11,892 nucleotides of DNA, taken from NCBI GenBank assembly GCA_015491205.1, contig WFWI01000015.1, positions 1-11,892 of the forward strand, read 5' to 3'. The notes beneath the pieces are model-generated. The model did not search any database. It had not been told where the DNA came from and saw only the letters and a program-made list of their open reading frames with translations. A program made the translations under genes and the position numbers. The DNA is from Candidatus Microgenomates bacterium (lineage in GTDB: Bacteria > Patescibacteriota > Microgenomatia > UBA1406 > GWC2-37-13). Below, one piece after another: positions 7,452 through 11,892 of this stretch; the first letter of the stretch is position 1, and the number at the start of each line of letters is the position of its first letter.

Positions 7452-8441
7452 ATGGATAAGAAGCTTGTTGTGGAAATCTCTGGAAGAACCATTGTTTTTG
7501 TTGTCTTGTTTCTCCTATTTTTAAAATTTTTGTGGATTATAAAGGACATTCTTTTTTCGCTTTTTATAGCCTTTATCCTTAGAAGCGCGCTTCTTCCTGT
7601 GGTTGTTAGATTAAGAAGGCTTGGAATTCCGCACGCTTTGGCTGCGGTCTTTGTATTCCTTCTTTTCCTGGGCGGGCTTTTGGGTTTTGTCTTTCTAATC
7701 TTCCCGCCGCTTCTCATCGAGCTTTCAAATTTTGTCAGGACCGCGCCAATTTACTTTGAAACTTTATCCCCACAGCTTCAAGGAGTTGTTGATTTTGACA
7801 ATGTTGGGAGGTATATTCCCAATGTCACTAGCTTTGTTTTTGGTCTTTTGGGAGGGGTTTTTTCTAACGCTCTTTTTGTTTTTGTAACACTGTTTTTTGC
7901 CCTTTACTTTCTAATTCAAGAAAACTTTATCCGCGATCTTTTAACGAATTTTGTTGAAGAAGAGAGCATTGTTTGGGTGGTGGAACTGATGAAAAAGATA
8001 GAGCGCAGGATGGCTGCCTGGCTTTGGGGAGAGGTGGTTTTGATGTTTATCATCGGTCTTTTTACTTATATTGGCCTATCTCTTTTGCGAGTAAAATATG
8101 CTTTGTCTTTAGCTTTTATTGCGGGGCTTTTGGAGGTTGTGCCAAATATTGGGCCAGTTATTGCAACTGTTCCAGCTTTTTTGATAGCCTCCACCCAGTC
8201 TTTGGTTTTGGGGCTTTCTGTTATAGCTCTTTACTTTATTATCCAGCAGTTTGAAAACACTTTAATTGTGCCTCTTGTTATGAGAAAAACAGTCGGGTTG
8301 AATCCTATTGTGACCTTATTGGCGCTTTTGATAGGAGGAAGGATAGGAGGGATTGTGGGGGTTTTACTTTCTATACCTTTTACTCTTTTTGTAGAAACTG
8401 TTCTTATTGAAGTTTTAAAAAAAAGGCAGCTTTCACGGTAG
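7452..8441 (+). CDS. AI-2E family (UPF0118/PerM) permease
   Basis: The 329-residue integral membrane protein has the usual size and topology of the family: two hydrophobic N-terminal segments (about 13-30 and 32-50), one near 62-84, an extended loop (about 90-125), a segment at 126-155, a charged cytoplasmic stretch (156-188), and a C-terminal membrane bundle. The family hallmark LLEVVPNIGPVIATVPA spans 226-242, and the GL(N)P....LA.LIGG pattern lies near 282-296. Family members include the autoinducer-2 exporter TqsA and various proposed ion antiporters, so the name does not establish the cargo. The ATG at 7452 is preceded by AAAGGA (7442-7447), a good ribosome-binding site. The 27-bp gap after comF and 22-bp gap to the next gene suit one operon. 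Nothing in the sequence suggests quorum sensing. Confidence 0.88.
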   Translation: MDKKLVVEISGRTIVFVVLFLLFLKFLWIIKDILFSLFIAFILRSALLPVVVRLRRLGIPHALAAVFVFLLFLGGLLGFVFLIFPPLLIELSNFVRTAPIYFETLSPQLQGVVDFDNVGRYIPNVTSFVFGLLGGVFSNALFVFVTLFFALYFLIQENFIRDLLTNFVEEESIVWVVELMKKIERRMAAWLWGEVVLMFIIGLFTYIGLSLLRVKYALSLAFIAGLLEVVPNIGPVIATVPAFLIASTQSLVLGLSVIALYFIIQQFENTLIVPLVMRKTVGLNPIVTLLALLIGGRIGGIVGVLLSIPFTLFVETVLIEVLKKRQLSR

Positions 8442-8463
8442 CCTCACGATAATAAAGTAAGTT

Positions 8464-9780
8464 ATGCAAGAAAAAATTGCGGTTATTGGCGGAGGAGTTG
8501 CAGGTCTTGCAGCAGGATATGATTTGGCAAAGGCTGGTTTTGAGGTGGTTATTTTTGAAAAGGAAAAAAAGCTTGGAGGATTGGCTTCAGGGTTTAAATT
8601 TCCTTATTGGACCTGGAGGCTTGAGCGCACAGTACACCACATATTTGCCAACGATGGGGATATTTTAGATCTAGCAAAGGAGGTTGGTTTTTCTGGAGTT
8701 TTTTTTAAGTCTCCTTTGACAGGCTCGGCTTACAAAACAGGGGAAAAGTATGAGATTTTTGCCCTTGATACGCCCTTTAATTTTCTAAAATTTCCGCTTT
8801 TACCCTTAAAGGATAAGGCCCGGGCAGCAGTTGTTCTTGCTTTTTTGCGCTTTTCGCCTTTTTTAAGTCTTTTTGAGAGGAAAAAAGCTTTGGATTTTCT
8901 TAAAAAATCAATGGGGGAAAAAGCCAATGAGATTTTATGGAAGGAGCTTTTTCGGAAAAAGTTCGGTAAATATGCGGAAAAAATTTTACTCTCTTTTTTT
9001 TGGGCAAGGATTAAAAAAAGGACGAAAAAATTAGGCTATGTAAAAGGAGGTTTTCAAGCCTTTATAGACTATCTGGAAGAGAGGTTTAAACTGCTTGGAG
9101 GAAAGGTTGTAAAGGGAGAAGTAGTTGAGGCTGTTGAAAAAGAGAAGAAAGGATTTAAGGTTTTAACTGAGAGCCAAAAGTTTTCAAGCTTTAACAAGGT
9201 TATTTTTGCCCTTCAGCTGCCTTTGGCTTTGAAAATAGGAAGAAAAATTTTGCCTGAAAGTTTTGTAAAGAAAGCTTTGAAAATAAATTATCTACATGCT
9301 GCTTCTTTAGTTTTAGAAACAAGAGAGCCGATTGTAAAGGACTTTTATTGGATAAACGTTGCTTGCAAGGAGTTGCCTTTTATGGGAATTTTTCAGCACA
9401 CAAATTTTGTAGATAAAAAATATTATGGGGGACGACACGTCTGCTATATTGGCTGGTATTGCAAGGAGGATGATTGGATCTGGCAAGCTTCTGAGAAAGA
9501 GGTTTTGAAAAAGGTGTTGCCTTATTTGAAAGCGTTTGGGTTCAAAGGAGAAGTTTTAAGGGCAAAGCTTTTTAAAGCGCCCTTTGCCCAGCCAATTTTT
9601 GACGAATATTTTGTGAGAAACAAACCTTCTTTTAAGCTTCCTGTTCCTGACCTTTTTTTTGCCGGCTTTGAGCTATCTTACCCTTATGATCGGGGAACGA
9701 ATTATGCGATAAAGGTAGGAAGAGAAGCAGCAAGGTTGGTGGAAAATTCGAAATCCGAAATTCGAATTTCGAAACAATGA
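8464..9780 (+). CDS. FAD-dependent amine-oxidase-like oxidoreductase
   Basis: The 438-residue flavoprotein starts with a Rossmann dinucleotide-binding motif, IGGGVAGLAAGYDLAKAG (8-25), with the ribose-binding acidic residue E32 in IFEKEKKLGGLASG. The C-terminal FAD motif is FFAGFELSYPYDRGTNYAIKVG, ending near residue 419. This pairing is that of the NAD(P)-binding-8/amino-oxidase group, which includes protoporphyrinogen oxidase-like, desaturase-like and UDP-galactopyranose mutase-like enzymes. The WTWRLERTVHHIFANDGDI region probably lines the active site. No signal peptide or membrane anchor is evident; the substrate is unknown, and in related bacteria such genes often accompany glycan or lipid loci. 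The final residues (about SKSEIRISKQ) are encoded by the left inverted repeat of the following cassette, so the native C-terminus may have been altered. The ATG has only a weak purine stretch upstream. Confidence 0.85.
   Translation: MQEKIAVIGGGVAGLAAGYDLAKAGFEVVIFEKEKKLGGLASGFKFPYWTWRLERTVHHIFANDGDILDLAKEVGFSGVFFKSPLTGSAYKTGEKYEIFALDTPFNFLKFPLLPLKDKARAAVVLAFLRFSPFLSLFERKKALDFLKKSMGEKANEILWKELFRKKFGKYAEKILLSFFWARIKKRTKKLGYVKGGFQAFIDYLEERFKLLGGKVVKGEVVEAVEKEKKGFKVLTESQKFSSFNKVIFALQLPLALKIGRKILPESFVKKALKINYLHAASLVLETREPIVKDFYWINVACKELPFMGIFQHTNFVDKKYYGGRHVCYIGWYCKEDDWIWQASEKEVLKKVLPYLKAFGFKGEVLRAKLFKAPFAQPIFDEYFVRNKPSFKLPVPDLFFAGFELSYPYDRGTNYAIKVGREAARLVENSKSEIRISKQ
9751..9778. repeat. Left inverted repeat of the IVP cassette
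   Basis: AAATCCGAAATTCGAATTTC followed by GAAACAAT. The core GAAATTCGAATTTC (9757-9770) is a perfect 14-bp palindrome. The unit matches the reverse complement of 10276-10310 at 19 of 20 positions plus 8 of 8, with a 7-bp insertion (GAAATCC) in the right copy. It lies inside the 3' end of the FAD-enzyme reading frame. Confidence 0.8.
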
Positions 9781-9789
9781 CCAAAATTC

Positions 9790-9821
9790 ACCCTGTACCA
9801 GAACAAAGTACGGTACAGGGT
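9790..9821. repeat. Hairpin 1 of a tandem pair
   Basis: ACCCTGTACC (9790-9799) pairs perfectly with GGTACAGGGT (9812-9821) across a 12-base loop. No T-run follows on either strand, so it is not a textbook intrinsic terminator, though it lies in the tail-to-tail space of two converging genes. Confidence 0.8.
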
Positions 9822-9822
9822 A

Positions 9823-9853
9823 GTCCCGAACAGTATTTATTCTGGTTCGGGAC
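9823..9853. repeat. Hairpin 2 of a tandem pair
   Basis: GTCCCGAAC (9823-9831) pairs perfectly with GTTCGGGAC (9845-9853); AG/CT can extend the stem past one bulged G. It begins one base after hairpin 1. The stem is GC-richer than its surroundings and has no T-tail. Confidence 0.8.
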
Positions 9854-9895
9854 AAATGTTCAAATGACTAAAACCCCTTGATTACTCAAATTTCC

Positions 9896-10270
9896 TCAGC
9901 ATTTTCTTACTATAGATCCAAAGATGTTCATTAACTCAGTTGCTTCTTGAATTAAATCTTTCTGAATTTGCAAACTATCTTCTTTAGGTTCGGTTAACTC
10001 TAGCCAAAGGCGGGCTTCTTTTGCTTCCTTACGGCAGATTTTGATTCTCATTATGAAGTCTTTTTTTCCTAGAGCTTCATTGGCTTCAATATAGTTTGCT
10101 GCCACTGAGCTTGAAGCTCTAATAAGTTGTTTGCTATATTCAAAGTTGCTCAACGTTTGAGGTAATTTTTTTGTGTAATCCCGACATTTTTTGGCAAAAG
10201 CCAGAGTTCTCTCCTCAAGGTCAAATCTTTTTGTATTTGTATTAGTTTTAGTATTCGAAGTTTTTGTCAT
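9896..10270 (-). CDS. Four-helix-bundle protein of the S23/IVP (23S rRNA intervening-sequence protein) family
   Basis: The 124-residue all-helical protein carries the family landmarks: RFDLEERTLAFAK (15-27), QLIRASSSVAANYIEANEA (48-66), and the KKDFIMRIKICRKEAKEARLW block (69-89) with its conserved Glu/Arg pattern. Family members were first found as ORFs within 23S rRNA intervening sequences and also occur as stand-alone genes; they are structurally related to the Avd accessory protein of diversity-generating retroelements. They form basic barrel-like oligomers thought to bind nucleic acid, but their role is not established. The first 14 residues (only T, K, S and N after Met) are low-complexity and come from simple-repeat DNA, so the folded protein probably begins near R15. 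Its ATG lies 5 bp inside the right inverted repeat, which must therefore hold its promoter or leader. No reverse transcriptase or rRNA lies nearby. Confidence 0.9.
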   Translation of the reverse strand: MTKTSNTKTNTNTKRFDLEERTLAFAKKCRDYTKKLPQTLSNFEYSKQLIRASSSVAANYIEANEALGKKDFIMRIKICRKEAKEARLWLELTEPKEDSLQIQKDLIQEATELMNIFGSIVRKC

Positions 10271-10275
10271 TCAAT

Positions 10276-10310
10276 ATTGTTTCGGATTTCGATATTCGAA
10301 TTTCGGATTT
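10276..10310. repeat. Right inverted repeat of the IVP cassette
   Basis: Read on the minus strand this is AAATCCGAAATTCGAATATC, then GAAATCC, then GAAACAAT. It is the partner of 9751-9778, differing by one base and the 7-bp insertion. It separates the 3' end of tRNA-Ala (5 bp away) from the start of the IVP gene, so minus-strand transcription passing through the tRNA would cross it. Confidence 0.8.
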
Positions 10311-10315
10311 TTCCT

Positions 10316-10392
10316 TGGTGGACCCGAGGGGATTCGAACCCCTGACCTCCTGCGTGCCACGCAGGCGCTCTAGCCAACTGAGCTACGGGCCC
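10316..10392 (-). tRNA. tRNA-Ala (anticodon GGC)
   Basis: Read on the minus strand, 77 bases fold into a complete cloverleaf. The acceptor stem is GGGCCCG with CGGGTCC, containing the G3-U70 pair that marks alanine tRNAs. The D-stem is GCTC/GAGC. The anticodon stem CCTGC/GCAGG encloses loop GTGGCAC, giving anticodon GGC. The T-arm is AGGGG-TTCGAAT-CCCCT. Discriminator A is followed by an encoded CCA. It should read GCC and GCU alanine codons. A GC-rich hairpin lies 2 bp from its 5' end and the IVP cassette 5 bp from its 3' end. Confidence 0.97.
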
Positions 10393-10394
10393 AG

Positions 10395-10416
10395 CCCCCG
10401 CCTAAATCGGCGGGGG
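10395..10416. repeat. GC-rich hairpin next to the 5' end of tRNA-Ala
   Basis: CCCCCGCC (10395-10402) and GGCGGGGG (10409-10416) form a perfect 8-bp stem with a 6-base loop, strongly GC-rich in an AT-rich setting. In the minus-strand transcript it would fold in the leader, 2 bases before the mature tRNA. Without a T-run it is not clearly a terminator. Confidence 0.75.
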
Positions 10417-10417
10417 G

Positions 10418-10603
10418 AAATTCCAAGCACCAATAACCAAATTCCAATAACCAAACAATAAAATCTTAAATCTTAAAACCAAAATCCTAAAGCTGATCTT
10501 AAAACTTAAAACCTTCCAACCTTCCAACCGACTTTGTCTAGTTTAGCCAGTTTCAACTAGTTTCATCAAACTCTGTCTAATTTTGTTTAAAGCTTGGAAT
10601 TTA
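10418..10603. repeat. AT-rich intergenic repeat mosaic (contains copy B of the 2645-2691 repeat)
   Basis: The tRNA-to-phosphoribosyltransferase spacer has no gene. It consists of near-tandem phrases: AAATTCCAA twice with AATAACCA (10418-10450), ATCTTAAATCTTAAAACC, CTTAAAACTTAAAACC, CCTTCCAACCTTCCAAC (to 10528), and imperfect repeats around GTCTAGTTTAGCC and CAACTAGTTTCATC up to 10580. The part from 10510 to 10602 is the inverted, longer counterpart of 2645-2691. CTTAAAACTTAAAACC also resembles CTTAAAACTCAAAACC in the 3457-3550 mosaic. Confidence 0.7.
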
Positions 10604-10610
10604 CTATAAT
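10583..10610 (+). promoter_or_regulatory. Promoter for the phosphoribosyltransferase gene
   Basis: A perfect -10 hexamer TATAAT (10605-10610) follows TTGTTT (10583-10588) at 16-bp spacing. The expected start of transcription, 6-7 bases past the -10 box, falls at or next to the A of the ATG at 10617, and no Shine-Dalgarno fits between. A leaderless mRNA is therefore likely. Confidence 0.6.
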
Positions 10611-10616
10611 TATACT

Positions 10617-11216
10617 ATGTTTTTTAAAAATCGTTGGGAGGCTGGGGAGAGGTTGGCTGAAGCTTTAAAGAAAAAGTTTAAGATTAAAAAGGATAAGTTC
10701 TTAATTCTTTCCCTTTTGCGCGGTGGTTGGGTGGTTGGAAAGGCAATTGAAGAAAAGCTCAAGACTCCTCACCTTCCCTTGCCTGTGGCTAAAGTTTCCT
10801 CGCCTTTAAATCCAGAATATGCAATTGGAGCTTTGTGTTTTGACAAGGTTTTTATCCATGATAGAGGTTTTTCGGAAAAGGAAGTAAAGGAGGCTACAAA
10901 AGCAGCAAGGCAAAAACTTGAAAGGTATTTGAAAACTTTTGGGTTAAAAGAGGAGAGTTACATGGTTGTGAAAGGAAAGACGGTTTTTATTGTTGACGAC
11001 GGCGTGGCTACAGGGTCGTCCGCTGAGGCAGCAGCGCTTTTTGCAAAGAAAAAGGGAGCAAAGGGAGTTGTTTTGGCAGCGCCAGTTGCACCAGCAGACC
11101 TTTTTTTGCAAAATTTTGATAATGCGGTTATTCTTTATAAGCCCCATCACTTCTCCGCAGTCTCACAATTTTACGAGGACTTTTCGCCAGTTGAGGAGAT
11201 AGATCTTACTCAATAA
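10617..11216 (+). CDS. Predicted phosphoribosyltransferase, COG1926-like
   Basis: This is a 199-residue cytoplasmic type I PRTase fold. FKNRWEAGERLAEAL (3-17) matches the F-x-(D/N)-R-x-x-A-G-x-x-L-A opening of the COG1926 group, followed by LSLLRGGWVVG (31-41) and NPEYAIGAL (65-73). The PRPP loop is TVFIVDDGVATGSS (122-135). The VVLAAPVAP segment (151-159) and a C-terminal FYEDFSPV (185-192) are also typical. The physiological base or substrate of this family is unknown. It differs from the ComF protein in lacking the zinc ribbon. The ATG is fixed by the promoter, which leaves almost no leader. The gene converges on the VirB4-like gene, and the last 11 bp of the two overlap tail to tail. Confidence 0.87.
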   Translation: MFFKNRWEAGERLAEALKKKFKIKKDKFLILSLLRGGWVVGKAIEEKLKTPHLPLPVAKVSSPLNPEYAIGALCFDKVFIHDRGFSEKEVKEATKAARQKLERYLKTFGLKEESYMVVKGKTVFIVDDGVATGSSAEAAALFAKKKGAKGVVLAAPVAPADLFLQNFDNAVILYKPHHFSAVSQFYEDFSPVEEIDLTQ

Positions 11217-11892
11217 GCGCCTTTTCTTCTTCAGAGGCTATAACCTGAATGCCAACGTGGGAGGTGCCGGCAAAGAAAAGCCCTTGGCCAACGCCAGCTG
11301 ACAAAAGATAGTGTTTCTCGCCTGAGGTTAAAAAGAAGGTTTCAGCAATCTTTTCCACTGAAGCAGGCGATTGCTTTAAAATTATCTGTATGCTTGAGTT
11401 TGTAATTATTGCCCTTCCTTCCTCGCTTGAGAGGAAGTCTTCCACATCTTGGGTTATGGTGGTTAGCCCCAAAAGGTATTTTCTTGCCCTTTTGGCAAAG
11501 GAGTAAAGGTAGGCGCCTGAATCCTTGTTTTTAATAAGCCACCAGGCCTCATCAACCACCAAAATCCTTTTTTTCCGGTCCTTTCTTATTTTCCTCCAAA
11601 TATAATCAAGCACAATGTACATAACAACCGGCCTTAAATTTTCCTCCAGGTCCCTTAATCCAAAAACTGTAAACTGGTTTTTAAGGTCTATAGTTGAGCG
11701 CTGATTTAGGATCCCAGCAGCTGAGCCTTTGACAAATTTTTCAAGCCTGTCCGCAATCTCCTTTGCCTCTGGAGTTTCCATGCCAATAAGCACTTTGTAA
11801 AGGTCCTCCAAAAGCGGAGGTTCGTTTTGAAAGGTGTCAGGGTCAAGAGTGATTCCTTTTTGTTGATAGGTTAAAACTAAGGCTTTGTCCAA
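11206..11892 (-). CDS. VirB4/TraC-like type IV secretion ATPase, C-terminal part (5' end outside window)
   Basis: The frame is open to the right edge; the first visible 228 residues are the C-terminal end of a larger protein, and the TTG at the edge is probably internal. Walker B is RILVVDEAWWLI (109-120 of the visible part, acidic pair D114-E115), followed by the LTTITQDVEDFL segment (143-154) typical of the VirB4/TraC motor domain, where Q148 lies in the motif after Walker B. The tail, EKHYLLSAGVGQGLFFAG near 182-199, also fits. Walker A must lie upstream, outside the window. VirB4 ATPases energise assembly of type IV secretion pili and channels in the inner membrane. A VirD4-like partner is encoded at 3598-5973. 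In Patescibacteria such genes are widespread; their function there is unproven. The stop overlaps the converging phosphoribosyltransferase gene. Confidence 0.88.
   Translation of the reverse strand: MDKALVLTYQQKGITLDPDTFQNEPPLLEDLYKVLIGMETPEAKEIADRLEKFVKGSAAGILNQRSTIDLKNQFTVFGLRDLEENLRPVVMYIVLDYIWRKIRKDRKKRILVVDEAWWLIKNKDSGAYLYSFAKRARKYLLGLTTITQDVEDFLSSEEGRAIITNSSIQIILKQSPASVEKIAETFFLTSGEKHYLLSAGVGQGLFFAGTSHVGIQVIASEEEKALIE

Larger units (their letters stand above)
9736..10322. mobile_element. Putative IVP/S23 cassette bounded by inverted repeats and 8-bp direct repeats
   Basis: A single four-helix-bundle gene is enclosed by imperfect inverted repeats (9751-9778 and 10276-10310) and by TTGGTGGA direct repeats (9736-9743 and 10315-10322). 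The right direct repeat is the 3' end of a tRNA-Ala gene. No transposase or recombinase is inside, so any mobility would depend on an enzyme elsewhere. Intervening sequences in 23S rRNA of other bacteria likewise consist of paired inverted ends around an S23/IVP gene. That this is a mobile unit is inference; short spacers of 8 bp and 4 bp between direct and inverted repeats make the ends untidy. Confidence 0.35.

Noticed and set aside
7256..7717. 153-residue open frame on the minus strand
   Set aside because: It spans the end of comF and the start of the AI-2E gene opposite their coding strand; its basic, serine-rich sequence is typical of an antisense shadow.
9790..9853. Tandem hairpins as ordinary intrinsic terminators
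   Set aside because: Neither stem is followed by a T-run on either strand, so the standard rho-independent form is not met, though a blocking role is not excluded.
10191..10461. Plus-strand open frames with GPEGIRTPDLLRA and PRGFEPLTSCVPRR segments
   Set aside because: These are the well-known spurious translations of the strand opposite a tRNA; they coincide with tRNA-Ala and the inverted repeat.
10418..10603. Possible CRISPR array in the repeat-rich spacer
   Set aside because: The phrases are short, imperfect and irregularly spaced, with no constant repeat-spacer unit and no cas gene.

Overview
The window is AT-rich bacterial DNA. It uses TGA as a true stop and packs its genes tightly. 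The set of genes (a VirD4/TraD-like and a VirB4-like ATPase, a ComF protein, a UPF0118/AI-2E permease, a stand-alone acylphosphatase, an S23/IVP four-helix-bundle gene) and the intergenic spaces built of short AT-rich repeat phrases suggest a Candidate Phyla Radiation (Patescibacteria) genome, perhaps Microgenomates-like. That placement is inference; no rRNA is present to test it. Several genes lack a Shine-Dalgarno sequence, while comF and the AI-2E gene have good ones.

Left part (1-2642, + strand): the end of a PIG-V-like membrane glycosyltransferase, followed 3 bp later by a compact penicillin-binding protein 2. Both belong to the cell envelope. From 2734 to 5973 (- strand) lie a flavin-dependent NAD(P)H oxidoreductase and a large membrane-anchored VirD4/TraD/HerA-like ATPase, separated by a repeat-rich spacer (3451-3597).

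Middle (6011-9780, + strand): five closely spaced genes that look like one operon: a small membrane-anchored TPR-like protein, acylphosphatase, ComF-type phosphoribosyltransferase, AI-2E family permease and an FAD-dependent amine-oxidase-like enzyme. Only 37 bp separate this operon from the divergent ATPase gene.

Right part (9736-10616): the most unusual segment. An S23/IVP four-helix-bundle gene (- strand) lies between imperfect inverted repeats of about 28 bp with palindromic TTCGAA cores. One repeat forms the last codons of the FAD enzyme gene and the other sits 5 bp from the 3' CCA end of a tRNA-Ala(GGC) gene. Two strong tandem hairpins lie inside the left end, and an 8-bp direct repeat (TTGGTGGA) flanks the whole. 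It resembles a small IVS-like or MITE-like cassette. Beyond the tRNA is a mosaic of AT-rich repeat phrases, part of which recurs in inverted orientation at 2645-2691.

Right end (10617-11892): a COG1926-type phosphoribosyltransferase, probably expressed from a leaderless transcript, converges on and overlaps by 11 bp the 3' end of a VirB4/TraC-like ATPase gene that runs off the window. Together the VirD4-like, VirB4-like and ComF proteins suggest a DNA-transfer, DNA-uptake or type IV secretion-like machine, with genes dispersed rather than in one cluster.
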